Notes: a model not told the origin generated them from the letters alone. A stretch of DNA of 64,000 bases from Aaosphaeria pasadenensis (GCA_022813625.1 JAKLMB010000020.1:620001-684000); one strand, 5' to 3'. Shown: positions 1 to 13,312, counted from the first letter of the stretch. Program-made: numbers and translations.

Positions 1-545
1 GTGATGGTGGGAATAACGGAAAAGGGTCTCGGACTATTTCCACGTTGGCGCTGGGTGCGTTCCCCGGGAAGAGTTGCAAGATGGAGGGGCGGGGAGGGGG
101 GCAAATTGCAGAGGGGAGATGATCTGCTGCGATGCCTCGTGGCAGTTACGAGTTGTGTAACTTTAACTTTAGGGCACACCACCAGGGCATGATGCTTCCT
201 TGTTTGACGGGCACGGCGTCGGTTTGGACCCGTAGTTCTTTGGTGTTGGGTGTTGGTGATGGTGATGGTGTATCGTGGTTCATTGATGGGAAGAGTATCC
301 GTGATGGACCTACGGTAACCTCTAGCATTGTGCCTCTAGTGAGGCGGGAAGTGTAGTTGTAAGTACTCCGTAATCGTACAGTATCTTTCATAGTTGATCA
401 TAAAGAATTAAGGGTCTGCATATCTGGTGGTAGAGTCTTTAATTGGTGGTGAGATTGGAGATATGGAGATGATCAGCCAGACAAGCAATCGTTCCAATCT
501 TGGGGAAGAGACTGTTACTGCAAGTGCGGGTATCAGCAGATAGAG

Positions 546-626
546 CTACAGCAACAGCTACAGCAACAGCTACAGCAACAGCTACAGCTACAGCTACAGC
601 TAGGTACAGCTAGAGCTAGAGCTCCA
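546..626. repeat. CTACAG/CAACAG hexanucleotide array
   Basis: A 12-bp unit (CTACAG followed by CAACAG) repeats about three times, then decays into CTACAG and CTAGAG hexamers. It lies in non-coding DNA. Confidence 0.85.
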
Positions 627-1967
627 GATAGCTACAGGCTTCCACAAAGAAGGGCATACACCGACACATGGTGCATTAATTGTTGAATTGTGTAGGTACA
701 CAAGTCAGAACACAGTCGACGGTACGGAATAGATAGCGAAGGCTCTCGGAATTGGTGGTTATAAGATGAGTGCAGGGGTGTTGCTCCGCGGAGAGTGAGA
801 TTATGTAATTGGGCGGTCGGTGGCTCTGTGACTCTGTGTAACAGACAAGAGGGGAGGGGAGGGGCAGCTAATCCGGATTGGGCTTGGTGGATAAAGGGTA
901 CAAGCACGATACGGATAGTTATCCTGAACTACGAGGTACCACTGACTAACTATTATTGTATTTGGCAATTATTGCGCAATGATTCTTCCACTCATCAATT
1001 GTTCAACAGCTGCAATTGCATAGATCATAGGTCTGGTAGGGGAGTGTTTGGGTGCGCATTCGATGAAACAAGACTGCGGAGATGGCGGCGTTGGCGGCGG
1101 CGTTTGCTGTTGGCGGCGTGGCCACATGGATGTTTGATGATGATGAGGATGGATGATGATGATGGCGGCGGCGGTGGTGAGCTGCAGGCTGCAGGTAAGC
1201 CCAGGCTAGGACTTTGCCAGGATGTCAGGATGTGCCAGGCCAGGGATATGCCATGATGCCCAGAGAGATGCCGGGATACCTCGTGGGCGCCTCCATGCGC
1301 CATCACAAGTAGAGTAACAAGAATATCTCCCTAGCAAGGGCCATCTCGACAAGGGCTGTCAGACAAGGTAGATCCTACACTCTACAGTCTGTAGTCTGTT
1401 CTGTACTCCGTACTGTACTTTTTTCATTCCATTCCATTACCCCCCCTCCTCCTCCTCCCTCCCCTCCACTCACCCCCCTCCGTATAACATACTCCGTACA
1501 CACCGAGAAAAGCTAGATACGAAGTACCCTGATCCCTCTCGTCATCACTGATTGGAGGCCACCATCGATGGGGTGGTCCATCGTTTAGTTCTCCTTTGTC
1601 ATCGCCAGGCTCGGTTTTAGTCCTGGGACCGGCGTTGCAGCGGCTGTCTGTTTTGGAAATATCTCTCGGTGCAAAGCCCTGGCCGTGTACGGTACGGTGG
1701 TGGTACCCAGCCAGAGAGAGTGTGTCTCTCTCTTTCTTATGTCTCTGTCTTGTGTCTCTGTTTCTGGGGATTCTTCTATCCTTCTTTCCGTCTTCCTCAG
1801 CGTGCTACAGCCCAGCTATTCCCGTGCGCCGTGCTCTGCGACCGATGATGGGAATCTATGTGAGTCTGTGTGAATCGGTGAGTGGACTCAGATTTGTACC
1901 CCTTCCCTTCTCTATGTATGTCCGGACCTCAACCTTGCCCTTGACCTCCAATCCATCCCCTGTCATG

Positions 1968-2046
1968 TCTGTCCTGTCCTGCCCTGTCTTGTCCTGTTCT
2001 GCCCTGCCCTGCCTTGCCGATGTCTGCCCTGTCCTGCCCTGGCCTG
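1968..2046. repeat. CCTGT/CCTGC pentanucleotide minisatellite
   Basis: Pentamers CCTGT, CCTGC and CTTGT alternate imperfectly over about 80 bp. All frames stay open because the repeat lacks stop codons, which explains the spurious ORFs here. Confidence 0.8.
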
Positions 2047-2362
2047 AATTGAATATGGACTGGGTGTCATGTTGCATGCGGTGCATGTGCATGTGCATGG
2101 TGTGCGCATGGCAGCGTGCGCATGGCAGCAGCGTGCAGAGAGTGTCTCTGAAAGTGAACGTGTCTGAATAATGGGTGTCTGAATTGTCTGGCCCAGCCCT
2201 CGTGCTGGTCGGTAAGATATGGAATTGCTCGCCGATCCTGACTGCTTTGACTCTTGAGCGGTGGCCGATATTGCCCCTACCTACGGCACACGGCCTACCC
2301 ACTGCGCAGTTCTACTGCGTACTCGTCTGTACTGTAATTATTGTTACCATTGTACGGATACC

Positions 2363-2401
2363 GTGTGTACTGTGTACTGTACTGTGTACTGTGTACTGTG
2401 T
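2363..2401. repeat. TGTAC-rich short repeat
   Basis: Tandem GTGTACT/GTACT units over about 40 bp in non-coding DNA. Confidence 0.7.
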
Positions 2402-2857
2402 AATGTTGTTTCTGTGCTTGGTGTTCTACGATATTGCTCAATTCAATTGACACCCCAATGGTACCATTTTGATCCATGATTCTGTCTCGACTGTGCACCT
2501 ATCCTGTCCTATCATCAACGCAACCAGCAAACGAAAGGCTGCAACACCTGTTGGCTGTTGGTGCTGAGCTGATGGCCCAGGTATACGGTATACCCCGAAG
2601 CGCAAACGGTTGGCACAGAGGGGGGTACAAGCAGAATAAGGGTTCCCCATTCCCCCGACGTTCCCTTGATTGATTATTCTTACACCAACATCTCCGCCTA
2701 CATTTACACCTACACCTACGGAGTATATCAAATCCCTACATCGCCATATCTGTTTCTACTTGGCTAGGCCGGGCAGGAGTACAGAGACGAGAGCGAAGAG
2801 AAATAAAAAAGAAAAGAAAAACGAAATAGGGATACGCTATTATTGTAACAGGAGGAG

Positions 2858-3044
2858 CACACACACACACAGACACACCCACACCCACACGGACACACAG
2901 GCACACACAGACAGACACGCGAACACACACACCAGGACCCCTCACAGAGTCACAGACACAGACCCCTCACAGATCCCATCCCGTCTCTCTCCATCCTCAT
3001 CGACCACCACCACCACTACCACCACCACTACTACCACCACCACG
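2858..3044. repeat. CA-rich and ACC-rich microsatellites
   Basis: A CA/ACACAG-rich tract (about 2858-2933) is followed by an ACC/ACT trinucleotide tract (about 3002-3044). Both are low-complexity and non-coding. Confidence 0.85.
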
Positions 3045-3644
3045 GCCATCAATTACCGTCGTCGTTTGTTCGTTGTGGCTATCCCATCCTTTCCTATCCT
3101 ATCCCTATCCTATCCCTATCCTATCTCATCCTATCCGCCTCTCCCTCTCGGTCGCTCATCTTTCTGGCGCTCATCTCTCGCCGCCCATCCTTCGCCCATC
3201 GGTCTGTCTACCCAGTGCCCACCCAGCCACCCCTGCTAGCCTTTCTCTTGTATCCACTATTCCACTCTTTGCTCGTCTCGCTCGTTCCCATCCCTCGTGG
3301 CCTTCACGCACCCACGACCACGACCACGACCCACGACCCACGAAAAGACCCACGCCACTACTACCACCACTACACACTACACACTACACACTACACTACA
3401 TACTACACACCACACACTCCACACTACCCATCCACACATTCACTACCATAATTCCTTACCCATTCCTTACAATACCCTAACCACCTCGTACCCTACACCC
3501 TACACTACGACACTACCCTACCCTACCTACCCTTCCTACCCATCACATCCTTACCTTTTTCCTTTTCCCTACTAATCTCTCTCTACTACTGAGTCCACTC
3601 TACTCTACTCTACCCTCGCTACTCCCTCGCTCTACTGGCTAGAC

Positions 3645-6368
3645 ATGCCCTACTATACATCTAATTCTCTCCCCTTCACTACTACTACTATTACTACTCC
3701 CACTGCCGCTGTCGCCGCTACTTCTTCTACTTCTACTTCTACTTCTACTTCTACTACTGCTCCCGCTACTCCCACTACAACTACAACTACAACTACTCCC
3801 GCTGCTCCTGCCACTTCAACCTCCGCGACTCAACCCGCTCCCTCCCAAAACAACCAACCTTCCCGACCCTCCACTCTCTCCGCCCAATTCAATCAACACA
3901 CGAGCGACTCTTCCTCCTCTACCTCTTCGACCTCCTCCGCCTCGCTCTCACCTTCGCCTTCGGCTTCGCCCGCCCCGCTGGCCACCGACAACTCCACCGG
4001 TGTTCAAGACGTAAACGTGCCGCCGTCCGTTGAGCAGCAACTGCAACAGCAGCAACAACAGCGTCGTCGTCGCTCGACCTTGACTTCACTCCTACGAAAG
4101 GACGTCCCCCTCACCTCGTCCCTGTCTTTTTCTCGTGGCCGACTCCAACAATCCAACAACACTCGCTCGCGAGATCCCTCCATCAGTAATAGCATACGAT
4201 CCTCGAGCAAGGAAGATCTATTCGACCCTTCCTCCACACACCTCCGTACCTCTGCATCGGCAGTCTCAATAAACGAAAGACTCACCCCCGAACACACCGC
4301 AGCCTCAACGCTGGCTCGCAGCATAGATTCAACGCCATCTTCGGCCTCGGCAAATTTGGCAGGCAAGAAGATGCATCAAACATCCTCACGGTTGCTCCGC
4401 ATGACGGACGATGAGAGGCCCTTCACAAGAGTATGTACCACATTTGATCCCCCTTCTCTCCCTGCCTATCCCTGGGTCTCACTCCCTGTCTCGCACAACT
4501 CTCCTGTGCCTTCACTGCCCTGCTCCTCCTCTCAATTGCCGACAATCGCTTTCCTGTGTTTGCACTATCTGAGCAAATTTTGGAGGCGATTCGACAACTT
4601 CTTCTCTCGTGGCTATAGAGGGACATTCGGCAGTAATACTCTCCTCACCTTCCCCGCGGACTCATAGCCGAGGCCGGTTTGCCCTCTACGAGTGCTTGCG
4701 TGGGAAGAGCATAAAGCCGTAGGGTGGCCGGGAGAGTTTATTGCAAGATAAACAATATGGGACGTGAATTCACCCAATTGAACTCTGCAAGGCTCGTCTT
4801 GTCCGCGTTTTGCGTTCTATGCTGCACATCGCACATTTTCTCTACGGGACCGTCGAAATAAGTACTAACAACTCGACAGGATTTCAAAGACTTGTTCGCC
4901 ACATTAATGGTCTCTCTTCCATTGACACCCCACCGTGTCCGCTTTCGAATGATTGATAACACATTTACTACAGATGAAGCAATCACTAACCTCGGCTCTC
5001 TGAAATTCTCCCAATCAAACCGCATGCCGGATCCCAAGGACTCGTCTCGCGTGGTGACCACTACTACGACCACCACTTTCTCCATGGCGAAAGAGATGGC
5101 TAGGTCTGTGTGCAACAAGTTCCTCGAGGCCAAGTTCATTGAGTCAGTGGAAGGAAAATTAGACTTCACCAACAAGAGCTCCGTGTGGCAATTAACGCCC
5201 AAGGGTATCCACATCCTCGAGCGATTCTGTTCCCGCAATGGTATCCAATCCGCACACGTCAAGCACGTTATTGAGTCACAGCGAAACCCCCACCAATTGG
5301 TGACACTCGAGCGCGATACCGACACTGACAAGCTGCACCACGACGAGCAGACGATTGAGATTCTCTTCCGTCGCTTCTGCGGTGCCTCTGCTAATGAGAC
5401 CGTGAACTCCGACTCGGACTCCATTCACGAATTCTCCAGATGCGATGTCGGCGTTCGCATGTCGAAGCACAAGCCAACCGCCTCTCGACCGTACGAGCAC
5501 ATCTTCACCGGCAAGGCAACCGTCGACTGGCTGATGGACTGCTGTACAATGGTCGACCGTCGTGAAGGCCACGAGATTGGCCAGCTCTTTGTCGAGCTTC
5601 GCTTGATTGCGCCGGTAGACCCTCGTCAGGAGAAGTTCGTTCCTTCCAAACAGACACATTACTACGTCACTCAACACGGCGAGCAAATAGCTGGCTGGAC
5701 TCTCCTCGACGAGTCGACGATCCCCGCCGATAGCGGCAACGTAAAGGCTCGCGAGGGTGCCGCCCGCGACTCGAACAGCAACAGGACCAACGTCATCATC
5801 CGCAACCCATCGTGGCGTCTTCTGTACCGCGAGTTCTTGAAGGAGACCATGTGTGAGGAGAACTTGTCTTTCTACTTGGAGGTCCAAGAGTTCAACAATC
5901 AATACAAGTCCGCCATCAACACCTCTGGTGACCACAAGATTGAGACCATCCGAGAGACATTGGCTGCTGCTTATGGTATGTTGTTTTAGTTTTCGTTTCA
6001 TCATGTTCCACAACTGACATTCTGCAGGCCTGTACAACGCTTTCTTAGCCCCAGGTTCCCCCAACGAGCTAAACATCGACCACGCGCTCCGCACGCAACT
6101 TGCTACCCGCATGACCCGTGCTGTTGGTGACGACGCCGCCATGATGCAGAGTCTTGTTGAGGTCGCCCTCCTGTTTGAGAAGGCACAAAACTCAATTTTC
6201 AAGCTCATGTCTAGTGTAAGCTTGCTCCCCTGTATCACTTCACCGCCCATATACTAACGTTGGCTGCAGGACTCGGTGCCCAAATTCATCAAGCACCCCA
6301 AGTACGGTCCCCAACTTCGTGGTCTCGATGCCGCGGCCGCGCAAGCCTATGCTACCTCGACACGGTGA
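3645..6368 (+). CDS. flbA: FlbA/Sst2-type regulator of G-protein signalling (DEP-DEP-RGS)
   Basis: Predicted 722-residue GTPase-activating protein for a heterotrimeric G-alpha. In Aspergillus the family (FlbA) dampens FadA-type signalling to permit conidiation; in yeast it is Sst2. Exons are 3645-4430, 4880-5975, 6028-6215 and 6270-6368. Residues 1 to about 255 are Ser/Thr/Gln-rich and disordered, with Q and R runs. Two DEP regions follow (about 265-400, with the family-typical NLGSLKFSQSNRMPDPKD, and about 437-540). The RGS domain runs from about 582 to 707, starting at NPSWRLLYREFL and containing EENLSFYLEV. The start is the first ATG after a long pyrimidine-rich leader. Intron 1 is 449 nt with a perfect TACTAAC branch site at 4863. 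If unspliced, the frame stays open to 4667 and would give a protein without DEP or RGS domains. The family assignment is strong; the exact N-terminus is less certain. Confidence 0.93.
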
Positions 6369-8272
6369 AGATCGGAAACAACGTGAAGTAAAGCATAGCA
6401 CCATTCTACTGGCACGCACGCATCCTGATCGGCATTGAAATGAACGAATTGATCGCCATGTTTCTCCTTCGGTTGTTAGGTGGGCCCACACGCGGACCAT
6501 CAAAGCATTATTCCCCCATCATATCATTTCCATCATCATCATAACGGTGCATGTCTGTAGCCTATCTAGACTTTGGCGTTCTGGTTCGGGGTGCAAAAAG
6601 AGAGTACGAAGCATTTTCGCGGTCGGTTAACATTTATTATTCCTTGGTTTTTACGACTTTTGCTGTTTGGTCGGGTCGGTGGTGCCATTCGACGGCGACG
6701 AAGACAAGTCTGCGGGGGACACTAGCGTATTGCAATCTTCCGCGGCGGCCCTACCCCAGGACTTCCTGGACTTCTTCCACACGCCATCGAGACACGGGAA
6801 TTCGGACTCGACAAACAGTAATTAGGTCACGGAAAGAAGAAGAGGAGGAAGTGAAAGAGACAGTCGGGGCGAGGGAGAGTCGGAAGATGTTGCATTTGCA
6901 CGGAATCTACTTTTACCATTTTTCTTCTTTGATATCCCAAGCATAAATCTCGGGACGCCTGGTTTTTTTTGTTTCTTTAAGTTTTTTCTCTCTTCCGGGT
7001 CGCGTCTTCACGAAGACGAAATCATCCTCTTTTTTTTCTCCATTCTGCTCCTTTCTTGGATAGAAATTCTTTGTTTCTCCACCTGTGTGTGTTGGGCTTG
7101 TTCTGGACATGGTCAGTGGTGGTGATGGAGGAGGATGGACTGTCGTTTTCGTTCCCCCGGGACCCTGGCCTACACTCATCTCATGCACGCCCCCGTCATA
7201 CCAGCACACCCGGTGCAGGAAGGGGAGCAACCAGCGGAACACGAACAAGGCAGGACACTGGTGCCGCTGATGGGGGGAAATGGTCAATCTTAGAAAAACA
7301 GAAAGTCACATCCAAAGAAAGAACAGAAGAATAGGCAGAAAAAAAGAGAAATATTATATATATAATTACTTCAGACATTACATGGCTGCGCGTGTGCCTC
7401 CCTTGCTATGTTGATGTGTAGTATTGAGGTGGGAGTTATGACTTGACTTTGATATGACTTTACTTGATATGACTTGTTACGACTGAGACTTTACGTGTGA
7501 CTGATTGTGATATGACTTCACTTGATATGGCTTGGTATGACTTGATTTGATATGGCTGAGACTTTACGTGACTGGACTGGATATGAATGCAAAATTACGT
7601 GACATTAATTACTATATGTGTCTGAATTGATATGACTGCGACTCTATGTGACCTGACTTGACTGACTTGATATGACTGCGACTTTACGTGAACTTGCCAT
7701 ACTACATGTGACTGATTTGATATGACTCTGTGAGACTTGTACACGACTTGACTTGACTTTACTTCCCAACTCACGGCAATGGTGACTGGGCCTTTACTTT
7801 GAGCAACTAAATGACTGGTATTGATTGTCTACTAGGTAATCAAACCATTCATCTACCTTTCTGAACTCAACGTAGATAAACCGCCCTATCTCTGTCTGGT
7901 TCACCTGATACCATTTTCTCCTATCCTTTTCCGCTACTTGACTTCTAGAACACCATAAATCTCGATCGGAGGATCGTCGGGTCTTTTAGAATGTTAGATG
8001 TTAGTAAGTGGTATGGTATGCATTCATTGTTCTCTGGAGCTCATGCTCCCCAGTTATCGATATCGGGTGGTAGGGTCGTTTCGTTTACTTTCGCTCTTAT
8101 GTTCTCCCTTCTCCAGGAAAGGGGGAGGGAGGAAATTTGACCTTGGGGGTTTTTTTTTTTCAGGTTATGTCAACATCATGCTGTTTTTGTCAATGTCACT
8201 CGATTGTCGTGATTCTCTCATGTTCGTTGAGGCTTTGAATCGTTGATTCAACAGACATATCGCGATTGACGA
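6369..8272. other. 3' flank of flbA and gene-poor spacer
   Basis: Contains the probable flbA 3' UTR, A- and T-rich tracts, and the ~40-bp satellite described separately. No ORF with recognisable protein features was seen on either strand. Confidence 0.6.
7441..7770. repeat. degenerate ~40-bp tandem repeat (TGATATGACT core)
   Basis: The core TGATATGACT or TGATATGGCT starts at 7450, 7465, 7508, 7524, 7548, 7628, 7668 and 7718. Several of these are about 40 bp apart, and they alternate with a GACTTTACGTGA-like segment (about 7486, 7559, 7679). It is an old, diverged minisatellite. No coding frame runs through it. Confidence 0.75.
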
Positions 8273-11200
8273 CTAGTTTGAGCTAGGTACCTGGGTAGGT
8301 ACTACTGATTGATTGAGGCTGGTTGACAGGTCATCCCCACAAATTCCATGTATGTTGAACAGGCGGAATAGTGGAGACATGGGAACTTGCGTATGAGCGG
8401 GACCGGGGAACGGTATCTCTCCTCCGCTGATTAACAAAAGTGTCGCTATGCGACGCCCTACCTCAATCCCTCTGTCCGATTGAACGTGTACCAGCACCCG
8501 GGTTAGCGCTCGCAAACAAGAGAGACCAACCGACGTTGAGGACGGTCTGGTGGCCCAGCCCTCATGACTCGGGAGTCCTCGCATCGAGAGGCTGAAAAAG
8601 GGTTGAAAGATCTAGAGACTGTGGTGGTGTGGGATAGGGCGCTTGTAGCGGTAAAGGGAAATCTGTTGGCCCTGCCCCATTTGGAGCTTTGGCATTGGTC
8701 GGTGGAGTAAAGGTAGGGTAATGTGTAAACAGATTGTCGTACGAGGAACGTTGGGGCTTATTGTGGGGGACCGGGACCGAAGATAACACTCCCGATGGAC
8801 AAGCACCAACGAACGTGCCTAGGTCCCAAAGGATGGACAGTCATTTTTTTCTCTTTCTTCTTTCTAATTGGACGCTGACCCAGATATCTAGGGTTCTTTG
8901 AGCTAAATGTTGAAATTTATGCTTTCGTGGAGGAGCGTGGGGAAATTCGCAAACGCTATGTCGAGGCTGGACTGTCGTGGGCCGCATACCATATCAAATA
9001 GAAGGATGCTGCAGAAATGACGATCGACCGTCAGGTTACTAGGTTATTTGAAATTCTTCTAGATTTTCTGATTTTGCACCTCAGGAGAATGAAGAAAGAA
9101 GGGCTGCTAAACGCCAGAATTATGGTGGTCATTTGATGATAGGTTCAAACGATGATAGGTGAAGTTGATACTTGATTGATAACCGGTATACTTTATCTAG
9201 TTAGTCTTCAGCGCACCCTGCTCTCCAAGTGAATAGACCTAACGGGTAGTCTCTTCTCGGAAGGACCCAGATCTCAGGTTCGAGATTCGACGGGCCCGTC
9301 CTAGGTTGAAGCCGCAAGGTAGCGAGTGGGAAGGCGTGAAGGGCAGCGTGGCCGGCGTCGTACCGTAAGGCAGAGCTGACAAAACGGATCCTTGCGGGTT
9401 TGTCTCCGCGGACGTCGCAGATTGGCGTTTTTGGAGCACCCGATGATCTAGGAATTGGCCAATTGTAAAAGCTGACGGAAGGAACAGCATCTTCAGGGTC
9501 AAGCATGGCGCATGAAGATTTCAAAGCTTCGGAGGCCGGGCGGATGGGATTGACGAACGAGAATTGGGGTGACTTGTACGCCATCCCTAAATGTAGCATT
9601 GCCAGCGCTAAATCCCCAGATTTTCCAAATAGGCCATCGGATATGGCCCTTGGGGATGTGTTTCATGCACAGAATTCGAAGACTCAATATGCTTAGCTGA
9701 TGCCGCGAGATCTGCTCTAGACTGTTGTAGCGCTTCACTGTTGCGAGAAAACTCTTATGAATGACTATCTCAGTACATTGTAGTGGATATCTCTCGGACC
9801 ACTGGGTGCGCCTCGGTTCAAAGATTAGCTTCTCCCATCCAGTCCGTCGGGAAGGGCAACAGATGATAACCGGGAAGAAAGGCATGTGTTCAGCACGTGC
9901 AACACTTCGCGGAATAATCGGATGCTCTGGGCCCTGATACCACGAGGTTCAGCCAAGTCTATCTCGAGCATGCTAGTGCGGAAAGTTTAGTACTGCAAGT
10001 AGATAGCTAACCAGAAGCGGGGTATATGCCAAAATGAAAGCGGAGGGCCGTTGCGGATGTGGCCGCTGCGAATCACAAAAGATGGAAATGTCGTCCGGAA
10101 AGGAGGCCCTGCGTTCATGTGTTGCTTGCTGATCAGTTCCTTGCGTCAATTGTGGAAGCGACGATTGCGAATCTGATGTCAGATCGTTGTTCTACTGCGT
10201 TCTGGTATCCTTGCAGAAGAAATAAAACAAGAAGAAGCCTGCGATCAGCGGTGGTCTCCGATGAAGATCTGGAAACGCAGCCGCCACATGGTAATGCTTC
10301 ACTTCGATTGGCAGGGAGTCGGCCGATACATGCCGTTCGCGTCATGGAGAGTGCGGTCGCAAAGGACTGTTGGTTCGTCGGCTGAGTCATGAAAAGCCTG
10401 AGATATGGAAAACCCTCCAAGGTACGAGTAAAGATGTATGCCTAAGGATCTGATTGAAGCATTCTCTGTAGAGCCAGTCATGAGGATGGGCAAATTGATA
10501 AGAACAAAGAGGTCGAATACATGTGGCTGGGCTGGTTTCTGTCTTGCTCAGTGATTTTGATGTGGCGTTTACCACAGTTAGTGACGGTGGGGAACGACTG
10601 TAAAGATTTCCTTCAAGCGGCATAGAGCTAGAGGAGTTGCATGTGAAAGGCGTGGGGTTAGTAGGTGTTCTAACTGAGAGAGGCATAGGATGTGTAGACT
10701 TCTTGATATCCATGATGCTGCTCACTGAGTTTTCATCCGTGGCAGAGGCCGAGAATGACTGATTTGGCCTTGCGGATATCAACATCCAGAGAGTCTTATC
10801 CGATGGGGAAAGTTTCGCATTCCTACTTTCTGTTGAGTAGACTTAATGTCCTTTTGTTTCGATACTTACACAGTACAACTGACATTTGCGACTTCAACAG
10901 CACTAGCAAACTCGTTGAATCGTACGATTATTTGAGTATTACCCCAGATGCGGGAATAACTAGATGTCAATGTTAGGCAATAGATTGATCGGGATCGTGC
11001 CATCAATGGATGATGGAGCTGACCCCTTGGCGGAGCGAGGTTCGATGAGAGTGAGGAAGAACGAGGAAGGTGAAGCGATCAAGAATGACGGTCCCCAGTG
11101 GCTTCCCCTGCTTATTCTTACATCGCACCTATCATTTGCGAAGACGCTCGTCTATCACTGCAAGCAACCACGGAACGTCCGTACTGCAGGCACATGCTCA

Positions 11201-11552
11201 GACAGCTGCAGGTCCACGAACTCCGCGGAGTGGTTCTTCTCGATGACGATGACAACGGTGAACGAACCAGTCACGTCACTGAACAGTCTTGCTCGATGCG
11301 GTTGCCGCGGCGATCCCTCACGCGCGTTTATTTGCAAGCTTGGCTGGCTCGTGACTTCGCGATTGAGCTAGTCGCGACAACGCGACTTACCTTATCGAAA
11401 CCTCACTGGAGTCAGTCGTCATCTCTTTGTCAAAACAAGATCGAACAGACAATATCCACTTTACATCTTCTTGTTTGTTTGCGTGAAGCCACCACTGCCA
11501 TAACAATCTCATTATCTTTGAAGAGCGTGCCTCCATCTGTGTTCAGTAAAAA
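8273..11552. other. gene-poor region with possible gene relics
   Basis: No gene could be modelled with confidence. Minus-strand open stretches at about 9499-9945 and 9201-9670, and 8562-8789, have protein-like composition but lack a supported start, splice pattern or recognised family. A plus-strand Cys-rich stretch near 10100-10170 vaguely resembles a Zn2Cys6 cluster but is broken by a stop. These may be relics, an unrecognised orphan gene, or chance. Confidence 0.45.
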
Positions 11553-13312
11553 ATGGCGCCGGCACCTCCAGGCAGTCAAGCAGCGCCACTGCCATCAAAT
11601 CTGCCCTTTCGCCTTGTTAGCAAAACAATTGGCCAGGGCGCATATGCCTCGTACGTATCTGACGGCCTTGCAGTGTATGAAACTCGGTTACTCACCTCGT
11701 CTCTTGTTGTAGAATTCGAAAAGCTGTTCCTCTCAACGCCCCGAAACCCGTCATCGCTGTGAAATTCATCAACAAAGAGCATGCCTTCCGCATGGGACGC
11801 CTCGGGCCTAAGCAGCTCAAGATGGAAATAGTCTTACATCAGCATCTGGGGAAGCATCACAACATAATCCAGTGTTTGGCATCCGGGGAAGATACCATTT
11901 GGACCTGGATCGCCATGGAGCTCGCCGACGGCGGAGATCTCTTCGACAAGATCGAGGCAGATGAGGGTGTGGGCGTGGATATTGCGCATTTCTACTTCAC
12001 GCAGTTGATAAGCGCTGTCAGCTTCATGCACTCCAAAGGCATTGCACATCGAGATCTTAAACCGGAAAACGTGCTATTGAGTGGTGATGGTGACTTGAAA
12101 CTTGCAGATTTCGGTCTCGCAGCTCTCTTCAAGAAGGACGGACAATTGAGAATGTGCAACACCGTGTGTGGTAGCCCACCGTATATTGCCCCAGAGATCG
12201 TCAGTGGGCGAAGAAGTAAAAGAAGAGATTTGCTGGACGATGGATACGCTGCAAACATTTGTGACATCTGGAGTTGTGGCGTGGTTCTCTTCGTTCTGCT
12301 TGTGGGAAACACGCCATGGGACGAGCCGACGCAGCAGAGCGAAGAGTTTAGGGAATACGTTGCTACTAATAAGCAAACCACGGACCCGCTTTGGCATCAA
12401 TTACCACAGGATATGTTGTCTCTGATGAGAGGAATGTTGGAGGTGGATCCCAATCAGCGCTATACTCTAGAGCAGATTCGCACTCATCCATGGTTCACGA
12501 GGAGAAACCCATATTTGACATCGAGTGGAAAAAACGCCAACCCTGTGGGACTCGCAACACAAATGCTTTCGCAACTACGAATAGACTTCTCTCAACCTCC
12601 TTCTGCGTCACAACGCGGATTCTCGCAGGATTCGGACGCAATGGATATTGATTCAGCACCACATCGGTCCCGCGCAAACCCTACCAATATCAACATGATT
12701 TCCTCCACCCAGCCCGAGACCCCTATCGCTGATACGCCATTTGATTGGGAGCGCCCACCGCGTCTCAGCTCACACGACGGTATCTCAGCATCTCAACCGT
12801 CGGAGCATAACCAGCGCCCTTCATATGCGACTCAACAGCCCATGCTCTCACAGTTTCCGTCAAGTACGCAGGACATCCTTTCTCAAGATCCGAGCCTTAC
12901 GCAGTTTACCACCAATCCATCTGTTCCCATGACCTTAACTCAAGCTGCCCGCCACTTCAAAGATGTTTTGCCCAGCTATTCCTTGGCACGATTTCTCTCC
13001 CCACTCAGTCTTTCCGCACTCATCCCTCTCCTCACGGATGCTCTGCACAATCTCGGCATCCCTTCCACGCCAGCGGCAGAAGAACAACTAGCTCAGTGGG
13101 AGCGTGATGGAGAAGCAAACTTGAGGGTCAAGATGGCAGATGGGAGAAGACAAGGTCTAAATGGTCACATTGTCGTTGAAAGAGCCATTATTGGTATGGA
13201 TACCATGACCGAAGTCCGGTTCGTTAAAGCGAGCGGAGACCCGCTGGAATGGAGGCGGTTCTTCAAGAACGTAGTTTGCTGTGTTGCAGACGTAGTTGTT
13301 AGGCCTAACTAG
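11553..13312 (+). CDS. chk1: Chk1-type DNA-damage checkpoint Ser/Thr kinase
   Basis: Predicted 565-residue nuclear kinase that enforces cell-cycle arrest after DNA damage or replication stress. Exons are 11553-11650 and 11713-13312; the 62-nt intron splits the glycine-rich loop (GQGAYASI after joining). Visible kinase motifs are the VAIK-type lysine (AVKFIN), catalytic HRDLKPENVL, DFG, the activation segment CGSPPYIAPE, and the GVVLFVLLVGNTPWD helix. The catalytic domain spans about residues 20-275. A Ser/Gln-rich linker with several SQ/TQ sites follows (for example STQPET, SSTQD, DPSLTQ), consistent with phosphorylation by ATM/ATR-like kinases (inference). The C-terminus resembles the KA1-like autoinhibitory domain of Chk1 (RFVKASGDPLEWRRFF). 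CAMK-family relatives are the alternative, but the linker and tail favour Chk1. Confidence 0.9.

Larger units (their letters stand above)
1..3644. other. gene-free, repeat-rich region upstream of flbA
   Basis: No ORF here has coding character. Open frames come from simple repeats: a CAACAG/CTACAG array, a CCTGT/CCTGC array, TGTAC repeats, CA-rich and ACC-rich tracts, and a long pyrimidine/ACTAC-rich stretch from about 3060 to 3640 running up to the flbA start. The last segment resembles the pyrimidine-rich promoter and 5' leader of many filamentous-fungal regulatory genes (inference). Four copies of a GTACGGAGTAC-like palindrome occur here. Confidence 0.7.

Noticed and set aside
2670..3575. 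Thr/His/Tyr-rich ORFs
   Set aside because: Microsatellite translations without domain features.
10059..10230. Possible Zn2Cys6 transcription-factor cluster
   Set aside because: Cysteine spacing is wrong, a stop codon interrupts the frame, and no downstream factor domain is seen.
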